64,000 nt of DNA, from NCBI GenBank assembly GCA_020746105.1, contig CM036618.1, positions 95,660,122 through 95,724,121 of the forward strand, read 5' to 3'. The notes under the pieces were generated by a model. It did no database searches and was not told where the DNA came from. It saw only the letters and a program-made list of their open reading frames with translations. The position numbers and the translations under genes are program-made. This document shows positions 1-12,189 of the stretch, one piece after another; position 1 is the first letter of the stretch; the number at the start of each line of letters is the position of its first letter. Source of the DNA: Trogon surrucura (Eukaryota > Chordata > Aves > Trogoniformes > Trogonidae).

Positions 1-310
1 AAAAGGTGCTCTTGCTGGTTTTTTTATGGTTTTTATCCATCCAACACAAGTTCTCCTTTAAGAGTGAAATTGACTATGAAAAGATAATAGGATGCTCCTC
101 TGGCACCTTCAATGTATCCTGTAGGTTTTCTCCGCCCCTTTTGAAGGGCATGGTGGGAAGGAAGGAGGGGCATGGCCTGCAATATATGAGCCTCATGCCC
201 TGGTGAGGTGAGAGAGGGGAAGGAGGATGGGTTATTGATGCAGAGAAGAAAGGTTTTGTTTGGTGTTGGGAGTCTTTAGGTTTAGGGTGGAGTAATTCAT
301 GACTAAAGAA
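1..310. other. Unassigned non-coding DNA
   Basis: I see no gene or known repeat here. The stretch from about 150 to 250 is purine-rich (GGAAGG and GAGAGG runs). A 66-residue open frame crosses it but shows no motif and is of the length expected by chance. Confidence 0.5.
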
Positions 311-385
311 GCCTCGCCTCGCCTCGCCTCGCCTCGCCTCGCCTCGCCTCGCCTCGCCTCGCCTCGCCTCGCCTCGCCTCGCCTC
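311..385 (+). repeat. Pentanucleotide microsatellite (GCCTC)15
   Basis: Fifteen uninterrupted copies of GCCTC are visible. The opposite strand reads GAGGC and carries regularly spaced G pairs. The array stops a few bases before the first recognisable CR1 sequence. Perfect repetition implies recent expansion, so length variation between individuals is likely (inference). Confidence 0.97.
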
Positions 386-389
386 GCAT

Positions 390-668
390 CCAGGGGCTCA
401 AGCACCTCTGCTATGAGGACAGGCTGATGGAGCTGGGATTGTTCAGTCTTGAAAAGAGAAGACTTCGGGGGGGGACCTAATAGCTGCCTTCCAATACCTG
501 AAGGGATCCTACAGGAAGGCTGGGGAGGGACTTTTTACAACAGTGTCCACTGATAGGACAAGCGGAAATGGCTTTATGTTGAAGGAGAATAGATTGATTA
601 GATTTTAGGAACAAATTCTTCAGTACAAGGGTGGCAAAACTTTGGAATAAATTGCCCAGAGATGTAAG
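390..668 (+). mobile_element. CR1 LINE fragment, 3' part of ORF2, lacking its 3' end
   Basis: The sequence matches the C-terminal part of CR1 ORF2 as remembered from birds: a CTATGAGGACAGGCTGA-like segment, then GAAAAGAGAAGACT, CCTGAAGGGATCCTACAGGA and GCTGGGGAGGGACTTTTTAC. It runs to the TTGCCCAGAG motif and then stops. It therefore lacks the final stretch with the valine/leucine-rich terminus, the short 3' untranslated region and the 8-bp terminal units. Its right edge meets an LTR fragment directly, which points to a deletion that joined the two. The copy is moderately diverged and cannot be active. Confidence 0.85.
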
Positions 669-799
669 CAGTAAACACTGTTTGGCAACAACTAAAACAT
701 CACTGTGTTATCAAAACTATTCTCATTCTGAATTCAAAACACAGCACTGTACCAGGTACTAGAAATAAAATGATCTTTATTCCAGACAAAACCAGGACA
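669..799 (-). mobile_element. Truncated ERVL-type LTR, 5' (U3) end only
   Basis: Read on the minus strand, this begins at an LTR edge at 799 (TGTCCTGGTTTTG) and runs through segments such as GATAACACAGTGATGTTTTAG, typical of a widespread avian ERVL LTR family. Only about 130 bp remain and the rest of the LTR is absent. It is a fossil fragment with no internal retroviral sequence. The family is assigned from memory; the divergence suggests an old insertion. Confidence 0.75.
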
Positions 800-3700
800 G
801 TCAAAAAGGGCATTTCCTCAAAATGCTGAGGCTGCAAGAATCAAATCAAACAAGAAAGGTTTATTGCAGAAAAGGAGAACCACATAATATGGATCTTTTG
901 TGAGCAGAAGATTTCAGTTATTCAGGAATGATCATTCCCAGGGAAAAGGCTGATATATCAGTGCCTTTTTTTGCCTAGGAATCCACATCCAGAGAACAAC
1001 CCCCAAAGCAATTTATTTTCTGTAAAACTAATGCAAAACTGATAACAAATAACAAATTAAAATAACGGAATGATTCAGATAATCGAAATAAAACAACAGC
1101 TCTCTCAGAACTAAAGACTGGCAAAATAATTGTGCCACATTTCCCTTCTGATCATACTTTCAACATAATGATGCCCTAATTGTGTAGTAATACTTATAAT
1201 ATCACAATAATGCATACCTGTGGTAGTATTCCAGCTGTGATCAGAGTCCAGCACCGAGAATGAGGCAGCTTCTGTGTTGAGGCTAAGTTTGAATACATGA
1301 AATCAGAGGAAAAATAATTTCCCATTTTTTGTGTATAATGTCTTTCCTTACATGCATTGTGCCTACACACAGAGAACTTTTATGATTTCATTTTCTTTAT
1401 ATTTTTTTTCCCATGAGGACTGCATCCATGACCATGTTATAGGATAATCATACATAGCAGAGGAAGTGGATCTAAATCAAGGCAAAATGGCCATACATTT
1501 TCAGATGAGATTTGTTAAAAAAAATAAAATCTGAGGGATGGCTTTCAATATATTTCTTATGAGATTCAGAACTGTGTTTTTGCGATATCAGGTAAGGGCT
1601 GCTGAGTAACAGGAAGGCTGTGTCAAAAAGGAGACAGAAGTCACGCCATTGGTGCTCAGACTGTGAGAAGAGTGATATGAATAGTGACCAACTCACAACT
1701 TGTTATAAACATAGTAGAACAACTGGTCCTGTGAGTAAAACCTCAGACTGAAGCCATGACTCCAAAGTTCATCTACAGTTAATTTGCAAGCAAGGCAATC
1801 ATAGAAATTATCATAGAAATTAAACTCTAACCAAATGAGTAATTCCTATATTGCAGTGGAATATTCAGTGAACATTTTTTTTCTGTGTTCTTTTGGGGAA
1901 ACAGTTGAATTCAACTCAGACTAAGTTGCCTTTTTTTTTTTTTTCACAAGAGAAAACATTTATGAGACACCATAGAGTGCAATAATACAGGCTGGATAAA
2001 GAAAGGGTGAGGTCTACATCATGTCCAGTAGAATATTTGGAATTAATTGCTGAGCTACCAGTCAAAAGAGGACATCTAAAAGGACTTTCCAAGTCATATG
2101 AGTGTTTAGAGTTGATATTGTATCTGGTTACTGGAATAAGATCCTGCATCTCTCCCCTAATAATTAGAGACAATAGAGTGATTAAAAAAACTCTAAAAAT
2201 TATACCTGAAATGTTCAGAACTGTAATGCTTCACCTTCTGTGTAATATGGACTGCCTAACTGAAATGTAGCAGTATGTCTTTGCAATATTTTCAGAACAA
2301 CATTCACTCATTGTTAAGGCACCTATCCACTCAGATAGCCTGAAATGCCCTTGAATTTCCTTCTATCACTGGGTAAACCGTAGATCATGTCTCACCATTT
2401 ACAACAAACCTACAAGACACTAAAGATTTTCTAGGGGTCTTATATCTGAAGTACTTGAAACCACTGATTTCACAACTTTTTTTATGCAAAGCCATATATA
2501 ATCTCTTTTTTTTCATTTAAAACCTTGTCTGAGAACTAATCATAGCTTGCAACAACAGACAGAAAACCCAAGTGAACTACTCAAACCATAGACACTGTGC
2601 TAGAGAGAATAAAATGTACTTTCATCTTTTCAGGTACTGTTGAAATCTCTAGATTAATAATTAGTATGGATCCTCCTCTGTCTTCCTCACTGTATGTTGA
2701 AAATTTCAGGGAAGTTTATGCACTTTTCTCATAGCTTCTAATCGGACACTTGCACGTAATCATTACAGATTTGCAGCAACTGTTTATGCAAGGCAGAGGT
2801 CCAGCAATATTTTATAAGTAGTAGTTGCAAATTAAACACTCTGCAATACAACGGTGTAATTCTGAGGTTATGGTTCCACGCGTAAAAGCATTTTGGAAAG
2901 TAGTATTACATTATAAATCATTTATATGGGTACTTCTAATAATATGAAGAGTGGAACACAAGAAAGAGGGACATATTTCAGAAAGACTCTAATCTGGTTT
3001 TACATTAGAGGTACAAGAATAGAAAGTGAATAACCATCTATCTCAAACCCAGAAATGTTAGCACATTGTTTACCGTGCTAGGAGACATAAGCCTTACATG
3101 AACTTTGTTGTTCAAAGGATTTATTTATTATTTATAGTAATAAAGTTAATAGATGCTGTGAAGTAAAGATACAGCTGAAAAGGTCTGGGAATCGCGGTCT
3201 GAGACATGTGATACGATAGAGACTCTTGTTTTACTTAACTAAGATCTCATTTTCACTCCCCCACGTGTCCTAACAATATTTTGGTACCAATTAAACTGTG
3301 TAATTTGCTGGAAATTAGCTGCATCCCTCAGGTTCCTCGGACGTGGCTCATAGGCAGCATTTAAGTACCCCAGAAATAACAGCGACACAATGACCGGTGA
3401 GTTTTCAAATGTGTACAAACAGCTGTTTTCCCAGAGCAGCCATGCTGGCTGATACAGCTTCTCCATCAAACAAAGTGAACTGGTCAGAGCTGGAAAGGAT
3501 CCTATTTCTTTCATTTCAGCTGGCAGCCCTCACTGAAATCAGCCTTGACATAAGCCCCTCTCTTCTCTTGGAAAGAGAGTGGCACCAGCTGAGGGTACAC
3601 ACAGAAAGGTTCCTCCATGCATGTTAATATCAGACCCAAAATTCACCTACACCCATCTGAAACCTTCTTAGGGTGGACTCCTGCTCCTTTTGCCCAGTGT

Positions 3701-6700
3701 TAAGTTTCTCCTTTGCCTCCCGGATAGGCTTCAAAAGACTGAGATGCCATGACAAGCCTAATCTTCCAACAAAACTTGATGTTTTAAAAAGGCAGAACTT
3801 GGGGAATCCGTCCTTTATGTAAACTCCACCTTGGCTGCTTGCCCAGCCAGCTTATTCTGATTATCTGGGGGTATGAAAATAATAGATTGTTTCCACAACT
3901 AAATCAGGCTTCTCTTAGCTGTGAGTGACTGCAATTCTCTCTGTTTTTAGGAATCATCATATGAGAGAGGTATTTTGTATGCCAACACAATAGCAGCCCC
4001 ATAGTTAAGATGATAAGACCTGTCAGCACCCCAGCACTCAGTAGAAGGTGGAATTTGGTGCATTTCTGCAGCAAGCAGAGAAATAATCTTGAGGGGCTGA
4101 GCAGATACTGCCATCCCAGGGAGAAAACAGATGGCTCGGAATGACTGTCTCATCGAAAATTTTTAATAAATAAGTCTCAAATATCCACTCTCTCAACTCA
4201 GACCTTCTCCATATCTGTTTTCTCATGTATCATGCAGGGATGAGAAAACAAGCTCAAGCCAGACATAAGCCCGAGCTACATTTGTAGCATCTTAAACTCC
4301 ACTGCCCTTTTCATGTATTCACACGAAACATTTCAGATCCCACCAAGAGCTCCTGGAATGTAGTTAAGTGAGGGAGACAGTTAATCAACTAATTACGCTT
4401 AACAAAGAACAGAGGTGAGAGATTGAAAGTGCTCAGTGGCTTCATGGGTATTGCTGTGTGCTGAGTCCCTGACACCATCATTGCTGTTCTTGACTTCACA
4501 TTTTGCCTGGCTAAAAGCTAAATGCTTTACATTGATCCAGATGAATTAGTTCTACAATATTTTCTTTCTTTCTTTAGAAAACCAATTACTTTCAGAAAAA
4601 TGAGACTACTTTTTTCAACCCTATGTCGTATTTTCTTCCATGTTCAAACTCATATTTTATTATCTTTCCATTTTAAAATTACTCTTAGAGCTTTTCATAT
4701 TGTTGAGCTCAGATTAACAGTCCATCATTCCTGGACCACTTTTATTCTCTTTCCTAAATTCAGGCACCACATTTGCTATTCTCTATGAATATAGTACTAT
4801 TTGAGGATAGTAGTTAACTACAGTCTTACTTTTAATTCTTCCAGTAGTGAAAAAGAAATTATCTAATACCCTCTAGTGTGAGCTCCTAACAATACTTGAA
4901 GCATCCTGGTGTGTGGGCTGGCATTTTTTCCCACCCGTATTCCCATGAGTCCCATTAGTTTCCCCATTTTACATCATGCTCCTTTTCCATCATGCAATGT
5001 TCTCATCACATCACTTCCAAGTACCATTTGCAGGAAACACCAGGCAATGGGTGGATTGAATCTCAATATCCCAAGCCCATATGATAATGGTCCTGCACTA
5101 ATACCTGCTGGTTCTTCTGCTCTTTAAGTGGCATGGCTGGTTCTGGTTTACAGGCTTGTTTCAAATGTCCAGGGTGTAAGACGCTATTAAACATTCAGTA
5201 ACTTTTCCTGGAGTATAGATCTTAACCAGCTCTTTGAGGAAATCATTATCTGCAAGGTCCTGGACTTCTTTCTACATGGTTGCAATGACAGTGTTGTGTT
5301 CACCATCTCTGGTTTCCTTTCCTTGCAAGTTGTTCAAAGCTAATGCCTACCACTTCTCCCCTCTTTTAGACTCTTCAACAATTTGCAAGGTCTTGACTGT
5401 GCATGTAGACTAACTGAGCCATAACACCTTGCCAGTGGCTATAATGGACGTAACCTCAGCCATTTAGGGAACTCTGTCCCCATCTCCTCCATCACTTCCA
5501 CTGCTGTAGCAGTCACAGCACAGCACCTGGCTAGTGCTGTGCCCAACAAGCTCAGAAGGGGATGTTAAATCACTTTGTTAGCATATGCTGCCTGAAAACC
5601 TCCCTGGGAAGGAGATCAGGTGTGTGAGCTACCAGTCGGCTTATGCTATGTGTCTTCCATAATTAAAACCACCAGGTTCTTGTAAGTACCTGGCCCTGCA
5701 TGATTTTGACTGGTGGTTTTAAAAACAGTTCTTCTATAGCAGCAATTTCTAATCAGTCATCAAGAACTAGGTAGTGATGTACAAATTAGTTTTCTAATTA
5801 ATTTTAAAAGTCTAATCACTGAGTGAATATAAATGTTTACAGTAAGCATGAGACAAAGGGCTTCCTCAGAAAGGTAAACATATTTCAAGCTCAAACACAA
5901 CTTATTTTGAGATTTACAAAAGTGTTGTTTTTTTTTCTTGATTTGTATTTGACTAGCTCTTTCTTCATTCCTGACTTAAGTGTATATCTGAAGGAGATAA
6001 AAGCCACCAAATCAGGCTGTCTGAAGAGTACATGAAATTTGCCTGGTTGCAGGTAGTAGAATCAGAAATATCCTCCATAAAATCAGCTCTGCAGTTACAG
6101 AAAGGCTGAGTGAGTGTGTGAGCATATAAATATATAACATTGTAGGGAGGAAAGCTGCATAAGAAACTGAAGAGTTTTCTCTGAAAGAAAGTTCCGTGCC
6201 CCAGTTATCCCATCGACAGCGCTATGGTTGCCAAAGCATGTCTGTGTGCTATATAGAGTCTGTACTGCTTGCACTTCACACATTAGCAGAGATGCTCTGA
6301 AACTCACTTCTGCTTAAGTACCTATGGTGCTTGTGGGGCAGACCATAACCAACTTCTCACTTTGGCAGTCTATGAGACTTCACTGACAGCTCTGAAAACA
6401 GATCTCATTCCTGGCATATTAGCAGAGCCAAAAGCAACAGTTACATCTCACCATTACCTACAGCTGATTTCACAGCAAAGGCATCTTGTGTCATTCAATC
6501 TCTAAACATAATTCAGCTTGGACTTTCAGTCTCTCAGGAAAAAATGATTTCTTCTTATGTCTAGCACTAGCAAGTGTATTGTTTATAGACTTACAAAAAA
6601 AAATATAAACCCTGAAAAAAAATTCTATCTATCGTGTGCTAACAAGTCTCACTCCTAACTATCTAGTGTTCGATTACTAATGTGTTCCTTGAGAGCAACC

Positions 6701-7480
6701 ATGTTGTTTCTCAGCATTCATTTTGCCAAGCTAGAAAACACCCTTTTTCCTAGTCTCCTCTCACAAGTCACATTCATGAACTCCAATCCTCCTTTTCCTG
6801 CAGCTGTTCCCACTCTTGTGTCTCCTCCCTTTTTTACCTGAGTAACTGTGCCTATGCACAGGTATACAGCTATGGCCTGCTAGCTGCCTTACAAAATGAT
6901 GTCAGCAATCCCCTCTCTCCATCAAACACACTGTAAGGCTCACACAGTAAAGGCTGACAATTGCTTTTTCCATGCTCGTATCACATTGGTTATTGACAGA
7001 AATTCTGAATACAAATATATTTCTAATTTCCAAATGACGGTCCTGAATTCATAGAATTTCCTATTTACCCTTTGCACTTTGTATTATTTACCCTTTTCAA
7101 TTACTTTATATCTCTTGCTTATCTTTTTATTTTCCTGTGAAATTCCAGACTTTTCATCCTTTCCATGTCCAGCCATGTATTATCTGCACATATCATTAGT
7201 ACACAAAATTATTGCAAAGCTACTAACTAATGAGTGGTCACAGGATCAGTTGTGAGGGATTCCCACCACCGACTGCCTCCAGCTTAATGCTTCCTCATCC
7301 AGCACAGCCTATTTTCACAGCAGAACATTGGATTAAATATTCATTACAATGGCACAGTGTCTTCCGGCAGACAAATCTTCTGTGTGGTCACAGTAATTAG
7401 GACCTCTCAGATAACAAGGACCTCTTCATAGGGTACAGCATACCACCCACCATTTTCAGAAGACAGTGAAAGATGTAGTC
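800..7480. other. Unassigned AT-rich non-coding DNA
   Basis: About 6.7 kb with no gene or repeat that I can name. It holds a T14 run at about 1931-1944, several shorter A or T runs, and many short open frames (all under 100 residues) on both strands with no motif. A slightly GC-richer patch at 3240-3620 carries overlapping open frames on both strands; I could not assign it. Confidence 0.5.
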
Positions 7481-7567
7481 TGTGCTGCGTCTTTCAGAAA
7501 TACGCCATTATTCACTCTGTACCTGTGAGCATGGTAATATTTTTAGTAGTTTGTATTTGCACATACC

Positions 7568-7781
7568 AGGGCTGCGTCTGATGCAGCTTCCCCTCACAGA
7601 GCCTGATCCTGATCCCAAAGACCCTCCCGTCCTTCGGCCAGTCCGCATCCCCAAGGAGGTGGCCAATGGCTGGGACTGGTCCCTGGCTGAGGTGGTGGGA
7701 CCAGCCCTGGATGATGAGGCCCTGCCCTGCCACCCCAGGAGAGCCCCCACATCTCCTGACCTCCAGTCCTCAGGGAAATGA
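7568..7781 (+). other. GC-rich open segment, possible unrecognised exon
   Basis: This segment is clearly GC-richer than the DNA around it. An acceptor-like pyrimidine tract ends in an AG at 7568-7569, and an open frame follows to a TGA at 7779-7781. The encoded stretch is rich in Pro, Asp and Glu (EPDPDPKDPP, then IPKEVANGWDWSLAEV and GPALDDEALP). I do not recognise the protein. The opposite strand is also open, which is common in GC-rich DNA and weakens the case. It could be a terminal coding exon, a piece of an unrecognised repeat, or chance. Confidence 0.2.
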
Positions 7782-7789
7782 CGGTACAC

Positions 7790-10700
7790 GCAGTGTCCTA
7801 TGAATCACTGGAGTTAGGATGCAGCTCTTTGGTGTCAACTGCCTTACCCATTTCTATCACAACGTGTGTTGTGTTGGTCCATACATGTTTTCCGTGGGTC
7901 TGATATTGCATAATCATTTTTATTGCCCATATTTCTGCATACCTCTTAAGCCAGAGTTATAAACGGAACCATCTGCATTTCTCCATGCTACATTTCATGC
8001 CAGCTGGGATTTGGAAGTGAAAAATTGTATTTTGTTGGAACCATGTCTTTTATTCATTTCATCCGCTCTATATTCATCCACATATGAATATGAATATACT
8101 ATCAGATTTTCCCACGAGTTTTTTAGATATCTTGAGCTATTTTGTTTGAAGTTCTACAGTAAAGGAACTGTGAAATCTAAGCAGGACAGAAATTAATCAT
8201 AAAAAATGCCAGCAAATGGAACTGTTGCTTTTAAGTTTGGATGCAAATCTGGTAAAAAACCACCAGCATTCCTCTGGTGCAGCTGAAGGCATTGCAATAC
8301 TTTCAGTCTAAGGCCAGATAAGACATCTTGTGCATGAGGAATGGTATGGTTTCGACGTTCCCACGTTGGTATATCATCCAGGTCTGTCCAGCATGTGGTC
8401 ACTACATACAAATACGAACACCATGTGCTCACAAGCAGACATATATTCTTCTTCTGAGAAAAAAAAAATCAGAAACTGCTGGGTCCTGGATAAGTAACCA
8501 ACATTGAGGCCAAATTCAAAGGTAAAGGGTTGAGACAGTCTGGGTGTATGATATGCATTCATGTGCATTGCATGGAGTAAGTATTGACACTTATTAAAAG
8601 TGTATGGTTGAACTGTAACAGTATTATGTCCTGTCTCCTTTGTTCAAATGGGGAAAAAAAAAAAAAGTTAGATTACAGCTAGCCGTGGTTCCATCAGGCA
8701 TGGCCCAAAATAGCTCTGTTCATCTCTGGGGAGGAAGCAAAGGAAAGGCTATTTCAGAAAATGTACACCAATAATATCAAGCTTTTGGACTGTTTAGTAT
8801 CCAGGTTCTGCACCCAAGTCTAAAACAGAGGGGTCCCAAATATCACTTTCCCACATTCCAAAGGTGGGATTGTGCCAGTTCAGAGGTTAAAGCAACACCA
8901 CTTCGGTAGGCTGCACCAGCCACGAAGGGAGAGACTTGGAACTTAGCAAATATTACAAGGAGAAGACATTGCAATGGCAGGGATAAGGGACATACACTCT
9001 ATCTGTATTTCCATCCACCTTGTATGTTGGCAAGGCAAGAAAGGAAAAAACACTCTACCTGTGTGTGTGTTCTTTGTTTCAGTTCTACAGGGCTGGCTAG
9101 TCAGCACCACTTGCAAGAGAGGACCTCCTCCAACAATAGTCTATTTCCTTTGAGGATGGAGTTCAAAAAACATATTTATTTTTAAACATAAGCTAAGGTC
9201 AATTGCTAACATGCTCAACAGCACTTTAGACAGCCACTTCAAATGTCGTCCATTCATTAACCAGCAGTAGCGGCATAAAAAAAACACAAGAATGTTTAGT
9301 AGTTACGAAAGACTGAATGTATGGCAATCAGCGTAAAACTCGTTCTGAATATGATGCCGCAAGACCAAGAGAAGTTAGGGGTTTTCAAGAAAGAACACCG
9401 ATCTGTTGCTCAAAAACGTCTTTTTTTTTTTTTTCTATATCACATATTACATACGGTAACCTTGGTAAATGCCTGGTTAGCAGGAGTACAAGCATATTTT
9501 TTGTGGGCATGCAGTAGGACACTGCTAAACCTCATCTCTAACCTGTTAATTAAAATAAAATGTGCAATTACTCCCAGCAGGTTGTTTTGCAGGGAGACAG
9601 GGAATCTATTCTATTCTGTATGACAGTTGACTTAAGGGACACTCCAATCAAAAACCCAGTCTGCATACTGCCGTTTCTCTGCCCTTCAGAGGCTTTTTTC
9701 CTTAAACCTTGCAACACCCGTCCAAAGAGGGAAAATAAGCTTAAAGTACCACTGAAAGTATCCTGACTAGCACAGAGATACGGCTTCATCACAGTTCACA
9801 TTACTAATTTCTTGGAGATCTAAAGGTGTGAGGGTGAAATCAAAGCTGCTGCAGTGCTGAATGCAGCAGCCGACAATTTTAAAAAATGAGAGTGCTCACA
9901 CAATTGCTCAGTTCTTTTGCTTCTCAGTCACATGAATAAAAACCTAGACTACTGCAACCCTTTTCCTTTCCCTCTTCTTTTTTTAATTTTTTTTTGGCTT
10001 CCCCTCTCCTGCCACCTATAGTAGAGATACAAGTGTTCTGGATAAAGATCGTGGGCTGGTTACCCAACTATGAATGGGCATGCTAGTGTTATGCTAAGCC
10101 AGTAAAAGTCTAAGATACTGTTAGTGTCACCATTAAACTAGTACAGTAAATAAGGTACTACAGTACTTTTTTATGGACCTCTTTATCTTAGGCCTTTTTT
10201 TTTCCTCCTCATATTATCTATACCCTCGTAGAGAGAATGCCTAGTATGAGAGAATTCATAAAACTGTAGCTTTTATTATCATTTAAATTGCGGGAAACAT
10301 TAGGACATCATTGGTGACAACAGTAACAACTAGCCAAAGCTGGAGGGAAGTAGCATTGTTCCATTATCTGTTTCTTTTCATTTAAATTTTATATCTGTCT
10401 TGAAATGAGAAAAGAACAGTTCTATCTTGAAAACGTTTCACAATATTCACTCTTCAACCTTGTTCCAAGACTTAAAGATGAAATTATGAAAATATTCTTT
10501 AAACCTATATATTTGCTCATACAAGTAAACCTTCATTGAAATATGTGTAATAATATAATTTTATACTATTAATCTACCTATCTGTCTGTATTCAGAATGG
10601 AATATCAAGTGAATAATCTTATTACAGTTGAGTAAGTCCTAGGAAAATTTTCTTCTGATTTATTTTGCTATTTTTTCCTGCCTGAGCACTGAGCAGCCCA

Positions 10701-11870
10701 TTCCTCAAGTTTATTGTTGCTTGGTGAGAATATAACTGGTGAACAAGTCTTGAAAGTCAATTCTGCAGCTATTCAACTTTACACTTTCTGAGTAGGTTGC
10801 TGACAGCTTGTTACATTCAGTATCAGAATAAGATTTTAGAGCCCTAGTCTGGAGCTGCTGCTAAGTGACTCATTAAGAACATTTAACTGTCAGAATTCAG
10901 ACTGCTCTTTAACGTTGATTGATATAAATCATATGATTTTTTTTCTTCTTCTAACAAACACAAGTGTATTCCTAAGTCTATAACTCCTAACTGCAAATAT
11001 AAAATTTGCCTCCTGAATATACTGTATTTTAAGCAACTGCAACACAATTCACCTGAAGCTCTTTCTCTGTAAATTCCCTCAGATACAACTTGCCTGATGT
11101 AGAAATTCTTGTCCATCTCTGGAACAGTGTCTGGGAGAAAGAATGGAGGAATGAATGACATTGTGCTCTAATTGTCAAGAAGCATAATGGTGACTCAAAG
11201 AAGAATCAGCTTAATATCATCTCATCAAAAAATTAATATTTGAATTTGGACTGAAATATTTTGACTCAGAAAAGTCTAACTCTTCATTTTTCATCTTCCA
11301 AATTATATTTTTTGTAAGTGATAACTTGTATGAAATTCTTTGCCTAGACAATAGAACAGAAGAAGAAATTGAGATGTTGGTGAAATGCAGAGTAATATAC
11401 AAGGCAAACTTCCCATGTAAGCAGGCATAAATGATGATGGTTTCTAAATTAGCTATCATCATTCTGAAAATATTTGAATGGTTCTCTGAAAACACCACCA
11501 AGATGTTCTGCAAAGATTATAAAGGTAAATATAATGTTTGAAGTTATTAGGAATTGTATGGACAACAACATAGAAAATATTTTTGCCGTACTTTATAAAT
11601 CTATGACATGCTCATAGCTTGAACACAATTCAATTCAATCAATTTGGGAAGAGTACAGTGTAGTTGTAAAGTCATGGTAAAGGTGATTAGAAATACAGAG
11701 CAGATTCCGTATAAATACAGCCTTCAGTTCTTCATTTTGGAAAAGGCAAAACTGACATAAGTCATCGAAGAGGTCTACATGATCCTAACTAGCAGATAAG
11801 CAGTAATTGCAAGCTATTTTGAGTGAATATAAGAAGCAGAGATGCCCTACTGCTTTTATTAGAAAGAATA
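7790..11870. other. Unassigned non-coding DNA
   Basis: About 4 kb with no recognisable gene or repeat. Homopolymer runs are visible (A at about 8460, A at about 8651, T at about 9420). The open frames are all 100 residues or shorter and have no recognisable domains. Confidence 0.5.
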
Positions 11871-12185
11871 AACAAATAAAACTACTTTTACACAACTTAG
11901 GAATAAATTGGAAAAACTCAATATGGCAAGATGTAGGAATGAAAGTTTAAACATATTCAAAACTGGCCTAGACAGGTCCTGGAGGACAGGTTTGTTAATG
12001 TGATGTTAAATGTGATGGAAGTGATGCAACATCTACTACTAAAGAAGATGGCGTAGGGCACCGAGGCATTCCCCATTTCTTACATTAATCCTAAATATTT
12101 GTAGCTGTTCCCCTGTAAGAAGAAACACTTGGGGCTGGATAGACTTCTGATGGACCCAGAATGACACTTTGCAAAGGCTTAAGAA
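11870..12185 (+). mobile_element. Probable ancient CR1/L3-like LINE 3' end
   Basis: The segment GGCTGGATAGACTTCTGATG followed by GACCCAGAATG resembles the conserved 3' terminus of old amniote CR1/L3 elements, in which a 'ctagatggacc...ctgacccagtatgg' motif is typical. Upstream, a segment like CTGGCCTAGACAGGTCCTGG fits the region just before that terminus. The copy is highly diverged. The call rests on remembered consensus patterns and the left boundary is approximate. Confidence 0.45.
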
Positions 12186-12189
12186 ATAC